Numbered from the stretch's first letter, positions 27,931-37,370 are shown. The stretch: DNA of 64,000 nt from a candidate division KSB3 bacterium (GCA_002748425.1 PDSJ01000010.1:59643-123642), one strand, 5' to 3'. The notes: generated by a model from the sequence alone, not told the origin. Program-made: numbers and translations.

Positions 27931-28695
27931 TTATCCGGATGTAATGATGTTTTGATCGTAGCTCATGGCCAGTGTTTCGCCGGGCTTGAGAATCAGAAAA
28001 TCATCTTCCCAGTCAGCGTTCAGCAAGCGACGGATTAAGACGATACTGCCGGCAATGCGCTCAAAGGTCCAGCCCCGTTTTGCAGCCTCTTCCCTGGCCT
28101 GGGCCTCGACATTGTCGTTGCCGCTGATGCCCATGTCGATGAACACGGCGCGTTGATAATGATTGTGCCAGGTTCCCATCACGTCCATCAGATACTTGGC
28201 ATTATCTTTGCCGTATTTTTCTACATAGCCCTCGTAAACATCGTGAAGATCGACGCTCATATCAGCTCCTGAGGACAAGGGGGTGGCGGCCCCTGTGCTG
28301 CGTTCGATATAATCTCTGGTGTACCAGTAGGTTCCGGAACAGCTTTCAAATTGCTCGGCATACTGTTCGCGGCTTCCCAGAAAGAGCGTGATGCAATCGT
28401 GTGCGCGAGGGATGACGAGCGGCAGAGTTTTCGCCTGTAATCCGGCGGTAGCTCTGCCGCATAAGCCATACGCCATGATAACGGCGTCGTAATGTTTGGC
28501 CTCGATCTTATCGATGCGTTGCTGGAGACGCTTCCGTAAATCTGTGGGATGAGCGTGCAGACCGAGGCGGAATAATTCGACATCGACGATCTGTGATGAC
28601 TGAGAGGCGCAAAGATAGACAATACGCGCCAGAGCGTCGCAGGCTAAACATTTTAAACGCATAATGTTTTTGTTCATGTTATTCTCATGCGTCAT
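27931..28695 (-). CDS. DUF1638 family protein
   Basis: The 254-residue protein has MRLKCLACDALARIVYLCA near the start, AVIMAYGLCGRATAGL, PLVIPRAHDCITLFLGS, and GTYWYTRDYIER. This is the conserved core of DUF1638, with several conserved Cys/His residues suggesting metal or corrinoid-type binding. The family often occurs near methyltransferase and corrinoid genes, and here it is divergent from the cobalamin operon; function is not established. The start is uncertain among ATGs at 28695, 28677 and 28662. Confidence 0.8.
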   Translation of the reverse strand: MTHENNMNKNIMRLKCLACDALARIVYLCASQSSQIVDVELFRLGLHAHPTDLRKRLQQRIDKIEAKHYDAVIMAYGLCGRATAGLQAKTLPLVIPRAHDCITLFLGSREQYAEQFESCSGTYWYTRDYIERSTGAATPLSSGADMSVDLHDVYEGYVEKYGKDNAKYLMDVMGTWHNHYQRAVFIDMGISGNDNVEAQAREEAAKRGWTFERIAGSIVLIRRLLNADWEDDFLILKPGETLAMSYDQNIITSG

Positions 28696-28785
28696 CCCGA
28701 TATTTCACTAGTCTGCCGCAAGAGTTCTGTCAACTATTCATTCTGAAAAATATGTGTTGACTTTCCCGGGGATTTCAGGAACTCG

Positions 28786-30294
28786 GTGTCGGCAGGAATT
28801 GATCGAATCCTGGCGTTTGTAACTGCTGTCGACAGCGATATGAAAACACTGCTCATCGCCGCTCCCGCGAGCGGAAAAGGGAAAACGACGGTCACAATGG
28901 GGCTTCTGCGGGCCTTGCGGCAGCGCGGCCTGGACGTCTGCGCGTATAAGGTCGGTCCCGATTATATCGATCCGGCATTTTTGACAAAAGCGGCTGGAAA
29001 CGCTGCCAGAAATCTGGATTTGCATCTTCAGGGAAAGGCAGGCGTTCGCTGCAATCTGCAGCGGGGACGCTCGGACTATGCCTTGATCGAAGGCGTGATG
29101 GGCTATTTTGACGGTCTGCATAACACCTGGCGTCATTCCAGTTATCATCTGGCTTCGCTTTTCAGGATTCCGACACTTCTGATCTATACTCCGAAGGGAG
29201 AAATGTTTTCGGCTATTCCGAAAATCAAAGGCATGGCAGAGTTCGGGCACTCGACTATCTGCGGAGTGCTTTTCAATCAGGTCAGCAGGCATTACTATGG
29301 TCTTTTAAAGGAGGCGCTGGAAGAGTACACGTCCTTGAAAGCCCCGGGCTACGTTCCTGAGATACAAGAGGCAGGGCTGAAGAGCCGCCATCTTGGATTG
29401 GTGCAAAGCATCGAAGTCGATGAACTGGATCGCAAAATCGATCTGCTCGCCGCACAGATTGCCGCCCATGTTGATCTGGATGCTGTCATCGATATGATGG
29501 ACGAGTACGACCCTTCCGACTTATGCGAAGAACTGCCCGAATTCCCGACCGTCTTTTCCCCGGACATTACGAAGACGGAAGTATGTGCGTCGCTTTCTGA
29601 AACGCCGGGACCAGCGGCTTCTTTGCCCACGCTGCTGGAAAATACGAGCTGCTCAGAACCTTCAGAGACGAGAACTGTCCGGGTCGCAGTTGCCCGAGAT
29701 GAAGCATTTTCTTTTTATTATACGGAAAATTTGGAATTACTGGAACGGTATTGTATGGTCTCTTATTTTTCTCCCCTCAGAGACACGCAGCTTCCAGACT
29801 GTGATTTACTCTATATGGGGGGCGGCTATCCGGAGCTGTTTCTTCAAGAATTATCCGAGAACACTGCGATGCTTCGGGCGGTTCGTGAGTATGCCGAAGC
29901 CGGAGGCTGCGTGTATGCTGAATGCGGCGGTTTCATGTATTTGACTGAATCGCTTGATGGGGCAAAGATGGTCGGGATTTTTCGGGGTATGACGAAACTG
30001 ACAACCCGGCTTCAGCGTTTTGGCTATATCGATATTGAGTTGAAGAGCGAGTGTTTACTGGGGAAAGCAGGAACCTGCTTCACTGCTCATGAATTCCATC
30101 GATCAGTGTCTGAAGTACAAGGTGATACAGTGTTCCGAATCCGTAAAAGCTCAGGGACAACGAGCTGGGACTGTGGGTATCGCTATAAGAACGTCCTGGC
30201 CGGTTATCCTCATATCAATTTTTTAGGTCATCCCGGAATATTGCAGTATATGCTGGAGTACTGTGGCAGAAAAAAGCTGCCGGAAGAAGCTTGA
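28786..30294 (+). CDS. cbiA: cobyrinic acid a,c-diamide synthase CbiA
   Basis: The protein has an N-terminal ATP-binding dethiobiotin-synthetase-like domain with AAPASGKGKTTVTMGLL and KVGPDYIDP, and GVMGYFDGL, then a C-terminal class I glutamine amidotransferase-like domain with the nucleophile Cys in YAECGGFMYL and a late His (LGHPGIL). It amidates the a and c side chains of (cobyrinic) acid using glutamine and ATP. A linker of about 60 Ser/Pro/Thr-rich residues (about 245-305) is longer than usual. The GTG at 28786 has AGGAA six bases upstream; the ATG at 28840, where family similarity begins, is the alternative. First gene of the ten-gene plus-strand corrin operon. Confidence 0.93.
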   Translation: MSAGIDRILAFVTAVDSDMKTLLIAAPASGKGKTTVTMGLLRALRQRGLDVCAYKVGPDYIDPAFLTKAAGNAARNLDLHLQGKAGVRCNLQRGRSDYALIEGVMGYFDGLHNTWRHSSYHLASLFRIPTLLIYTPKGEMFSAIPKIKGMAEFGHSTICGVLFNQVSRHYYGLLKEALEEYTSLKAPGYVPEIQEAGLKSRHLGLVQSIEVDELDRKIDLLAAQIAAHVDLDAVIDMMDEYDPSDLCEELPEFPTVFSPDITKTEVCASLSETPGPAASLPTLLENTSCSEPSETRTVRVAVARDEAFSFYYTENLELLERYCMVSYFSPLRDTQLPDCDLLYMGGGYPELFLQELSENTAMLRAVREYAEAGGCVYAECGGFMYLTESLDGAKMVGIFRGMTKLTTRLQRFGYIDIELKSECLLGKAGTCFTAHEFHRSVSEVQGDTVFRIRKSSGTTSWDCGYRYKNVLAGYPHINFLGHPGILQYMLEYCGRKKLPEEA

Positions 30295-30350
30295 AGAACG
30301 CTTTTCCTTTCTTCTTCTGCTATTCCTGCCTGGCCGCTCGCAGAAACATA

Positions 30351-30974
30351 ATGTATCTAAAAAATCCGCAAAAGATTGAAGCAAGCAGCATGGAAATTAT
30401 CGAACAGGGCCTGGATGCGCATAGCTTGCGTGATGAAGAATTGCAGATCGTCAAGCGATGCATCCACAGTACCGGCGATTTCGGCTATCAGCATATCATC
30501 TCTTTGACCCCAAACGCGGTAGAAGCTGGCATTGAGGCGATCCGCGCGGGCTGCCGGATCGTCACGGACACCAGTATGGTGTATGCCGGTATCAATAAAC
30601 GCGCTTTAGAGAAAGCCGGCTGCTGTATTGAGTGCTATGTCGCTCATGACGAGGCATTTCGACTCGCAAAAGAACAAGGCATAACGCGATCGATGGCCGC
30701 GGTCGATTTAGCCGTGCAAAAGGGCGTTGATATTTTCGTCATCGGCAATGCGCCGACCGCGCTGTATCGTCTTGGAGAGTATATTGAAAAGACCTGTATC
30801 ACTCCGGAGTTGATCGTGGGGGTTCCGGTGGGCTTTGTCGGAGCAGCAGAATCGAAAGAATATCTTCGGGCCTTACACGTTCCTTCCATTTCAACAATCG
30901 GCACACAAGGTGGCAGTAATGTCGCAGCCGCGATTATGAATGCCATTATCTATATGGCAGTTGGCAGGGCTTGA
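30351..30974 (+). CDS. cbiC: cobalt-precorrin-8 methylmutase CbiC
   Basis: Moves the methyl group from C11 to C12 to give cobyrinic acid. The 207-residue product begins MYLKNPQKIEASSMEII, has the active-site His in KRCIHSTGDFGY, DTSMVYAGIN, and the conserved GNAPTALYRL and GVPVGFVGAAESK. I take the ATG at 30351 by family length, although it lacks a clear ribosome-binding site; an in-frame TTG at 30291 overlaps the cbiA stop. Confidence 0.95.
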   Translation: MYLKNPQKIEASSMEIIEQGLDAHSLRDEELQIVKRCIHSTGDFGYQHIISLTPNAVEAGIEAIRAGCRIVTDTSMVYAGINKRALEKAGCCIECYVAHDEAFRLAKEQGITRSMAAVDLAVQKGVDIFVIGNAPTALYRLGEYIEKTCITPELIVGVPVGFVGAAESKEYLRALHVPSISTIGTQGGSNVAAAIMNAIIYMAVGRA

Positions 30975-31048
30975 TACGTCAGTTTGGGAACGCTGCTGTA
31001 AGGGGGGGGCCCGAACGTCGTTGTAAAAAACTGCAGGAACGATTGGGT

Positions 31049-32131
31049 ATGAAACATGTGCAGTATATCATTGAACGGGGCAAGAAGCTGCGTTGCGGAT
31101 ATACGACAGGCACGTGCGCTGCCGCTGCTTCAAAGGCTGCTGCGCTGATGCTGCTGCAGGGCGCTGATAGCCTGAAGACGATCGCGCTGGAAACGCCTGC
31201 TGGCATTCCTGTAGAACTGAAGGTCGAACAACCGTGTTTGCAGGATGATTCAGCCTCATGCTGTATTGTCAAAGATGCCGGAGACGATCCTGACGTCACC
31301 AATGGGATCGAGATTTATGCTGAGGTTCGTAAACGCTCTGACGGGAGGATTGTGATTGAGGGGGGGAAAGGAATCGGCAGAATTACACGTCAGGGCTTTT
31401 GGGGAGCAATCGGAGAGGCGGCGATCAATCCGGTTCCCCGCGAAATGATCCGCAATGAACTTGCCGCGCTCGCGCCACATGGCTGGGACGTGATGATTTC
31501 CGCGCCCAAAGGCGTGGAAATCGCTGAACACACTTTTAACAGCAGACTGGGAATCACAGGCGGGATTTCGATCATCGGCACCAGCGGTATCGTTCGTCCT
31601 ATGTCTGATGATGCGGTGAAGCAGACGATCTATCTTGAGATCGATCGAATCGCCGAAGAATCACGTGATGCGATTCTCCTGTTGTTGGGGAATTACGGCG
31701 AGCAGATTGTTACAGAACGCGGCTGGAAAGGCCCTCGCGCGCAAATCTCGAATTTTATAGGAGATGCGGTCGCCTATTGTTATGAAAAGCGCTTCAGGAA
31801 AGTCACGTTGATTGGGCATATCGGTAAATTGAGCAAACTTTCCATCGGCGCCTTTAATACGCACAGTAAGATGTGCGACATCCGTATCGAGGCATTCGTC
31901 TATTACTTGGCGCTTGCCGGAGCGCCTGCAGATTTACTGCAAACAGTGCTAGGCTGTGTCAGCTCTGAGGAAGTCCTCAGCGTGATCCGTGCCAGGGGCT
32001 ATGGGGGCATTCTTCATGATATGCAGCAGGGCTGTGTTGATCGTTTGAAACGTTATGTCAAAGATGATGATTTTCATATTGATGTCATTTTTTATTCCAT
32101 GGAATCGGGTATCTTGGAGGAGCGAGTGTGA
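31049..32131 (+). CDS. cbiD: cobalt-precorrin-5B C1-methyltransferase CbiD
   Basis: The protein has the CbiD signature LRCGYTTGTCAAAASKAA at its N-terminus, VKDAGDDPDVTNG, EGGKGIGRITRQGF, NPVPREMI and SGIVRPMSDDA. It transfers a methyl group from S-adenosylmethionine to C1 in the anaerobic pathway. The ATG at 31049 fits homologue N-termini; the open frame extends back to 30971 with an unrelated sequence. The end overlaps the cbiE start. Confidence 0.96.
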   Translation: MKHVQYIIERGKKLRCGYTTGTCAAAASKAAALMLLQGADSLKTIALETPAGIPVELKVEQPCLQDDSASCCIVKDAGDDPDVTNGIEIYAEVRKRSDGRIVIEGGKGIGRITRQGFWGAIGEAAINPVPREMIRNELAALAPHGWDVMISAPKGVEIAEHTFNSRLGITGGISIIGTSGIVRPMSDDAVKQTIYLEIDRIAEESRDAILLLLGNYGEQIVTERGWKGPRAQISNFIGDAVAYCYEKRFRKVTLIGHIGKLSKLSIGAFNTHSKMCDIRIEAFVYYLALAGAPADLLQTVLGCVSSEEVLSVIRARGYGGILHDMQQGCVDRLKRYVKDDDFHIDVIFYSMESGILEERV

Positions 32132-32727
32132 TTTACGTAATCGGTATGGGACCCGGACATCTCAAATATCTGACTCTCGAAGCCATTGAGGCCGTTCAGG
32201 CCGCAGACACTGTACTGGCTTTTGGACGAATCGCCGAAACTGCTGAGAAGATTCGAAGGCCGGTGACGCGAATCATGCGGATGGACGAAGTCCTGCCTTT
32301 TCTCAGCAATGAAGGGCGCATCGCCGTGCTGGCGTCCGGCGATCCCTGTTTCTATGGTATTGTCGATTATTTAAAGCGACATGATATTGCCATCGATGCG
32401 ATTTTGCCGGGACTGTCTTCCATGCAATACATGATGGCTCGCTTGCAAAAAAGCTGGCAGCAGGCGAGATTTTTCAGCCTTCACGGGCGCGATGAAGAGC
32501 TTGAGGCGATCAAACAATCGCCTCTGAGTGTGATTTTGACGGACAGCCGGAATACGCCGCAGGATATTTCGCAGCAGCTGAAACGCCTTGGTCTGCGGGG
32601 ACGCCTGTATGTTGGTTATAAACTCTCGTATGAGGACGAACGTATCCTTGAACGAAAGATTGGGGAGGAGATTGAGGTCTGCGAGGCAATCTCTCTGGTG
32701 GTGGTAGAGCATGAGCTGGATTCCTGA
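32128..32727 (+). CDS. cbiE: cobalt-precorrin-7 C5-methyltransferase CbiE
   Basis: A short tetrapyrrole methylase of 199 residues with IGMGPGHLKYLT at the start, VLASGDPCFYG, and LPGLSSMQYM. It methylates C5 and works with CbiT. The GTG start overlaps the cbiD stop codon (GTGTGA), and its end overlaps cbiT by 17 bases. In many bacteria these two are fused as CobL; here they are separate genes. Confidence 0.94.
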   Translation: MIYVIGMGPGHLKYLTLEAIEAVQAADTVLAFGRIAETAEKIRRPVTRIMRMDEVLPFLSNEGRIAVLASGDPCFYGIVDYLKRHDIAIDAILPGLSSMQYMMARLQKSWQQARFFSLHGRDEELEAIKQSPLSVILTDSRNTPQDISQQLKRLGLRGRLYVGYKLSYEDERILERKIGEEIEVCEAISLVVVEHELDS

Positions 32728-33262
32728 TGACGAGTTTATTCGAGGCAGTGTGCCGATGACGAAGTTTGAGATACGAGTCCTCACACTGGCCCTGCTCGAC
32801 TGTGCTTCTGGAGAGCGCCTGTTGGATATTGGGGCGGGAACCGGTTCGGTGAGTGTTCAGGCTGCGCGCCTGGGAGCTGAAGTCTGGGCGATCGAACGCA
32901 AGCCTGAGGGACTTGAGCTTATCGCCAAAAATGCTGAACAATTTGGAGTGAGCGTGAATCTTATTGCCGGTTCAGCGCCGGAGGCCATTGCAACGCTTCC
33001 TGAGTGTACACGGTGTTTTATCGGCGGCAGCGGAGGAAAATTGCCAGAGATTTTTGAGAGATTGGAGTCTTGCCTGGCTGCAAGCTGTCGAGTGGCGGCG
33101 AATTTCATTACAGTTGAGAATTTGGTTGAGAGTAAAAGATTATTCGAACATTATGGGTATCGAGACATTGAAACACGCTTAATTCAGAGTGCGCAGCTTG
33201 ACAAGTACGGTTTGTTACGCGGACACAATCCGGTGTTTATTATCAAGGGAGACAAGGGATGA
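32711..33262 (+). CDS. cbiT: cobalt-precorrin-6B C15-methyltransferase (decarboxylating) CbiT
   Basis: A Rossmann-fold methyltransferase of 183 residues: IPDDEFIRGSVPMTKFEIR is the family start, LLDIGAGTGSVSVQAA the SAM-binding loop, and CFIGGSGGKLPEI the family strand. It methylates C15 and removes the C12 acetate carboxyl group. Translationally coupled to cbiE by a 17-base overlap and to cbiL by a 4-base overlap. Confidence 0.95.
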   Translation: MSWIPDDEFIRGSVPMTKFEIRVLTLALLDCASGERLLDIGAGTGSVSVQAARLGAEVWAIERKPEGLELIAKNAEQFGVSVNLIAGSAPEAIATLPECTRCFIGGSGGKLPEIFERLESCLAASCRVAANFITVENLVESKRLFEHYGYRDIETRLIQSAQLDKYGLLRGHNPVFIIKGDKG

Positions 33263-33924
33263 AAACATTATACGGTGTCGGAGTCGGTCCCGGCGATCCT
33301 GACTTGCTGACGCTGAAAGCGATTAAAGTCATACGAAGTGCCGATTACGTGTTTGTGCCGCGTCCAAAACCCGACAAACAGGGGATGGCAGAGGCGATTG
33401 CGGCTGAATATCTTCAGGGCAAACGTGTGATCACTCTTCATTTTCCGATGGGCCCCGATAATGTGGACTTGTATAAAAGGACAGCCGAAACCCTTGATCG
33501 TACATTGAAAGACGGTGAAAGCGGAGCATTTATTACGATCGGCGATCCAATGACGTACAGCACTTTCACCTATGTCATGTTTGAAGCACAGAACTTGGAT
33601 ATGCAGTGCGTGCTTGTCCCTGGAATTTCTACGTGTAACGCGACGGCGGCCGCCTTGCAAATGCCGGTGACGATCAAAGGCGAGAGTTTTTATCTGGCTG
33701 ACGGTTCTGTTGACGAGGAAGTCTTGCGGCGGGTGCAGAGCGTTTGTGTTCTGAAGCCCCGCAAACAAAGCGCTGAAACGCTTGAAAAGCTTGAGAAGTA
33801 TGGCTTTGAATATCGCTATATTAAGCGTTGCTCGTTCCCGGATCAGGAGATCTGGTGCGATCGGCGCGCAATCGAAGAGGATCGGGACTATATGAGCGCC
33901 TTATTTTCCAGAAAACGCGGATAA
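33259..33924 (+). CDS. cbiL: cobalt-precorrin-2 C20-methyltransferase CbiL
   Basis: The 221-residue tetrapyrrole methylase begins MKTLYGVGVGPGDPDLLTLKA, has ITIGDPMTYSTFTYV and PGISTCNATAAALQMP, and ends with the CbiL/CobI pattern YIKRCSFPDQEI. It adds the C20 methyl group, the first step specific to corrins. The start overlaps the cbiT end by four bases. Confidence 0.94.
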   Translation: MKTLYGVGVGPGDPDLLTLKAIKVIRSADYVFVPRPKPDKQGMAEAIAAEYLQGKRVITLHFPMGPDNVDLYKRTAETLDRTLKDGESGAFITIGDPMTYSTFTYVMFEAQNLDMQCVLVPGISTCNATAAALQMPVTIKGESFYLADGSVDEEVLRRVQSVCVLKPRKQSAETLEKLEKYGFEYRYIKRCSFPDQEIWCDRRAIEEDRDYMSALFSRKRG

Positions 33925-33983
33925 GTTCTGGGAAAAGGCGTTGTTACAGAGCAGCGATATTGTAAAAATACGAGGTGAACTGG

Positions 33984-34772
33984 GTGATTTATTTTGTAGG
34001 AGCTGGTCCGGGCGATGTAGACCTTATTACGGTCAAGGGGCGGAAGCTCCTGGAAACTGCGGATGTGCTTGTGTATGCAGGTTCGTTGGTTTCGGAAGCA
34101 CATGTGGATTTTTGCCGGACGGATTGCGAATGTTACAACAGCGCCGGCATGACCCTGGAAGAGGTGCTGAACGTGTTGGTGGAGGCAGAGCAGGCGGAAA
34201 AGATGACGGTCAGGCTGCATACTGGAGATCCGACACTTTACGGGGCGATCCGCGAACAGATGAGCGCTCTGGATGCCCAGAACTTGTCTTACGAGATTGT
34301 GCCGGGGGTCAGTTCCTTTACGGCAAGTTGCGCCGTGCTGCAACGTGAGTATACCTTGCCGGGAGTCAGTCAGACAGTGATCGTGACACGTCTGAAAGGT
34401 CGCACTCCTGTACCGGAAGCTGAAGATTTGGCGTTGCTGGCTGCTCACCAAAGCTCGATGGCGATTTTTCTGTCGGTCAAACAGATCGATCTTGTGGTGG
34501 AACACTTGAAAGAAGGCTATGGACGCGACGATGTGCCGGTCGCGGTCGTGTATAAGGCCAGCTGGCCGGATCAGCACATTCTGCGGGGGCGCTTGAGCGA
34601 TATCGCCGATAAGGTTAAGGCTGCTGGCATCAAAAATTTTTCTCAAATTCTGGTGGGCGACTTCCTGGAAACGGATTTCGAACGCTCACAGCTTTACCAC
34701 CCCCGCTTCTCCCACAGATTCAGGCAAAAGAAAAAATTCGAATACAAGATGTCTGCGGGCGTTGAGGGTTGA
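33984..34772 (+). CDS. cbiF: cobalt-precorrin-4 C11-methyltransferase CbiF
   Basis: The tetrapyrrole methylase begins MIYFVGAGPGDVDLITVKG, has VYAGSLV, RLHTGDPTLYGAIREQM, EIVPGVSSFTASCA and VYKASWPDQ, all typical of CbiF/CobM. It methylates C11. I start it at the GTG at 33984, since GAGGTGAA lies six bases upstream and homologues begin with MIYFVGAGPGD; an in-frame GTG at 33975 would sit inside that ribosome-binding site. A roughly 20-residue basic C-terminal tail is extra. Confidence 0.95.
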   Translation: MIYFVGAGPGDVDLITVKGRKLLETADVLVYAGSLVSEAHVDFCRTDCECYNSAGMTLEEVLNVLVEAEQAEKMTVRLHTGDPTLYGAIREQMSALDAQNLSYEIVPGVSSFTASCAVLQREYTLPGVSQTVIVTRLKGRTPVPEAEDLALLAAHQSSMAIFLSVKQIDLVVEHLKEGYGRDDVPVAVVYKASWPDQHILRGRLSDIADKVKAAGIKNFSQILVGDFLETDFERSQLYHPRFSHRFRQKKKFEYKMSAGVEG

Positions 34773-34777
34773 ACTAA

Positions 34778-35746
34778 TTGAAAATTGCGTGTTTCACATT
34801 TACCAGGCAGGGCAGCCTGCTGGCGGAAAAGCTTGCTGAAGATCTCGGCGACCCGGTTGAGTTGTTTACGAAAGAGCATTATAAAGCCCAGCTACCCAGA
34901 GTATTCGAGGAATTCCAGGGGATCATATTCATTTCGTCGACCGGGATTGCTGTACGTCTGTCTGCAGCCTTTCTGCAAGATAAAACCTGCGATCCGGCGA
35001 TTGTCGTTGTCGACGACCTGGGACGCTATGCTATCAGCCTGCTTTCCGGGCATCTCGGCGGAGCCAATCGGCTGGCGGAAAAGATTGCCGGAGTGCTGGC
35101 ATGCCAGCCGATTGTGACAACCGCCTCTGACGGAAGAGGAATCGAGGCGATCGATCTCTTCGCTCAAAGACATGGGTTCATTATGGAAAGCATGCAGGAC
35201 GTGAAAGTGCTGACCGGGATGATGGTCGACGGCAAAGCGCTGAAGCTGCTATCGGAAGTTCAAACGTCCTTTAATTATCCACATTGTGTAGATAAGATGG
35301 AAGATGCGGAAGGCTGCATTTATATCAGCTCGCAGACAGCTTTTCCATGCGAATTGCCCCACTGTGTCTTGCGGCCTAAAAATTTGGCAGTGGGGATTGG
35401 CTGCCGGAAAGGAAAATCTGTCAATGAGATTCTCAAGGCCCTTGAACAGGTCTTTGCTCGCCATTATCTCAGTCTCAAAAGCATTCGTCTAATGGCAACG
35501 ATTGACGTGAAGAAAGATGAAGCGGGAATTCTCGCGGCCTGTGAGATGCTGGGCGCTGAATTACGGATTTTCAGAGCTGATGAGATTCAACAGGTCCAGG
35601 AGCAGTTTGCCGGAAGCGAATTTGTTGAATCACAAGTCGGCGTCAAGGCAGTCAGCGAACCCTGTGCTTTTCTGGCTGGAGGCGATATCCTAGTGGGAAA
35701 GACAGCGATTGATGGGATCACAATCGCTGTTGCAAAATTAGAATGA
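34778..35746 (+). CDS. cbiG: cobalt-precorrin-5A hydrolase CbiG
   Basis: The 322-residue protein has the three CbiG parts: an N-terminal domain (MKIACFTFTRQG), the central IFISSTGIAVRL, VVVDDLGRYAISLLSGHLGGAN with TASDGRG, and the C-terminal CbiG/CobE domain (LAVGIGCRKGKS, KKDEAGILAACEMLGA). It opens the delta-lactone and releases acetaldehyde from C20, which marks the anaerobic route. The start codon is TTG, five bases after cbiF. Confidence 0.95.
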   Translation: MKIACFTFTRQGSLLAEKLAEDLGDPVELFTKEHYKAQLPRVFEEFQGIIFISSTGIAVRLSAAFLQDKTCDPAIVVVDDLGRYAISLLSGHLGGANRLAEKIAGVLACQPIVTTASDGRGIEAIDLFAQRHGFIMESMQDVKVLTGMMVDGKALKLLSEVQTSFNYPHCVDKMEDAEGCIYISSQTAFPCELPHCVLRPKNLAVGIGCRKGKSVNEILKALEQVFARHYLSLKSIRLMATIDVKKDEAGILAACEMLGAELRIFRADEIQQVQEQFAGSEFVESQVGVKAVSEPCAFLAGGDILVGKTAIDGITIAVAKLE

Positions 35747-35818
35747 TGAGGATGCATACACGAATTCGGTCTGTCACCATCCTGATAAGAGGACAGAGGC
35801 TTTACATGAAAGTGAATC

Positions 35819-36538
35819 ATGGCAAAACTTTATGTGGTTGGCATCGGGCCTGGGGGAAAAGAGCATCTGACCCTCAGAGCGCTTGACGTTCTGAAACAAT
35901 GTGAAGTAGTGGTCGGTTATACGTTTTATCTCGAGCTGATTCAGGAGTTTCTGGAAGGTAAAACTCTGATCGAGACTGGTATGACCGGTGAAATCGAGCG
36001 TTGCTGCCAGGCGATCGAGCAGGCGAAATGCGGGAAGACCACGTGTATTGTCAGCACTGGAGATGCCGGCTTGTACGGTATGGCTGGGCCGATCCTGGAA
36101 ATGGCTGAAGAGATCGACGTGGAGATCGTTCCTGGTGTCAGCTCTGTGTTTGCAGCAGCGGCGGAAATAGGCGCTCCGCTGATGCACGACCTCTGCATTA
36201 TCAGTTTGAGCGATCTCCTGACGCCCTGGACTCTGATTGAGACGCGTCTCAAAGCTGCAGGGCAGGGAGATTTTGTCGTCGCTCTGTATAATCCGAAAAG
36301 TCGAGGACGAGTCCGGCAGATCGAAACAGCGATCCGTGTACTCGCACATTATAAAGCCCCTGATACGCCGGTTGCACTTGTCAAGAATGCCGGCCGCGCC
36401 GGTTCGACACGCAAGCTGCTGACCCTCTCTACGATCGATTACGACTTTATCGACATGAAAACGCTTGTCATTATCGGCAATCGGTCGACCCATATCAAGA
36501 ATGGGAAAATGCTTACGCCACGAGGGTATATGCTATGA
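35819..36538 (+). CDS. cbiH: cobalt-precorrin-3 C17-methyltransferase CbiH
   Basis: The 239-residue tetrapyrrole methylase has MAKLYVVGIGPGGKEHLT, VGYTFYLELI, VSTGDAGLYGMAGPI, EIVPGVSSVFAAAA, and ALYNPKSRGR, all characteristic of CbiH/CobJ. It methylates C17 and contracts the ring. It follows a 72-base gap after cbiG with no clear ribosome-binding site, and overlaps cbiJ by four bases. Confidence 0.95.
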   Translation: MAKLYVVGIGPGGKEHLTLRALDVLKQCEVVVGYTFYLELIQEFLEGKTLIETGMTGEIERCCQAIEQAKCGKTTCIVSTGDAGLYGMAGPILEMAEEIDVEIVPGVSSVFAAAAEIGAPLMHDLCIISLSDLLTPWTLIETRLKAAGQGDFVVALYNPKSRGRVRQIETAIRVLAHYKAPDTPVALVKNAGRAGSTRKLLTLSTIDYDFIDMKTLVIIGNRSTHIKNGKMLTPRGYML

Positions 36539-37284
36539 TCTGGATTCTTGGCGGAACCTCTGAAAGCGTCACCTTGATCGAGCGTATTCAAGGAAAACTC
36601 GACTATATTGTCACGGTGGCGACAGCAAGTGGACAAGCATGTCTGCCCGAGACGGCTCGTGTTCGTGTCGGCCGGATGAACCCCGGACAAATGCGGGAAT
36701 TTATTCAAGAGCAGTCCATTACGCTGGTCGTGGATCTTACTCATCCCTACGCCACTGAAGTGACAGGACAGGTCCAGCGGATTTGTCAGGAACTTCGGAT
36801 ACGCTATGTTCGTTACGTGCGTGAGTCATCTGAAGCCAGGGCTGCAATTCGTTGCGCATCGCTTGAGGAATGTGCCGCTTTTTTACAGGGGCTTTCCCAT
36901 ACGTGTGTCTTTTTTACAACAGGAAGCAAGCATATCGAGAAGTTTCAGCAGATTCGTGGCAAGAACCGCTTTGTGTATCGCGTGCTGCCGGCGCCCGAAA
37001 GTCTGAAGATCTGTGTCGCGCATCAGGTCGAAATGAAAGATATTGTGGCTGCGCTGGGTCCTTTTTCGGAAGCAATGAACATAGCTATGTTTCGAGAATA
37101 TCGTGCGGACTATGTCGTGATGAAAGATTCGGGGCAGACTGGAGGAACCCCTCAAAAAATTTCAGCCTGCGAAACGCTCGGCATCAGTCCGGTGCTTTTA
37201 CTTCGAAAAGAAGAACAAGGCTTCACAAAGCTGGAACAATTAGAGGAAACGCTTTTTGCTATACTGCATTCTACAGAGCATTAG
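36535..37284 (+). CDS. cbiJ: cobalt-precorrin-6A reductase CbiJ
   Basis: The 249-residue protein starts MIWILGGTSES and has VDLTHPYATEV, FFTTGSKHIEKF, RVLPAPES, GPFSEAMNIAMFREY and VVMKDSGQTGG, the CbiJ/CobK pattern. It reduces the corrin macrocycle with NAD(P)H. Last gene of the visible operon; the chelatase, cbiB, cbiP and the lower-ligand genes are not in this window. Confidence 0.95.
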   Translation: MIWILGGTSESVTLIERIQGKLDYIVTVATASGQACLPETARVRVGRMNPGQMREFIQEQSITLVVDLTHPYATEVTGQVQRICQELRIRYVRYVRESSEARAAIRCASLEECAAFLQGLSHTCVFFTTGSKHIEKFQQIRGKNRFVYRVLPAPESLKICVAHQVEMKDIVAALGPFSEAMNIAMFREYRADYVVMKDSGQTGGTPQKISACETLGISPVLLLRKEEQGFTKLEQLEETLFAILHSTEH

Positions 37285-37348
37285 CACTTATCCACAAAAA
37301 TCTTTAATAATATAGGTTTTTTCCTCTATATGTATGCGCTTTAAGAAC

Positions 37349-37370
37349 GTGTGAGCACGCGGGATCACAC
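37349..37370. terminator. possible hairpin between cbiJ and gmk
   Basis: GTGTGA and TCACAC flank a 10-base loop between the two convergent genes. The tract after it is only weakly T-rich (TTATCTTT), so termination is uncertain. Confidence 0.35.

Noticed and set aside
28696..28785. A possible cobalamin riboswitch before cbiA.
   Set aside because: The gap is only 90 bases (144 to the later start) and contains none of the conserved B12-box bases.
37288..37296. A perfect DnaA box (TTATCCACA) between cbiJ and gmk, and another at 35275-35283 inside cbiG.
   Set aside because: Single isolated boxes occur by chance or as minor DnaA-titration sites. There is no cluster or A/T tract, so they are not an origin.
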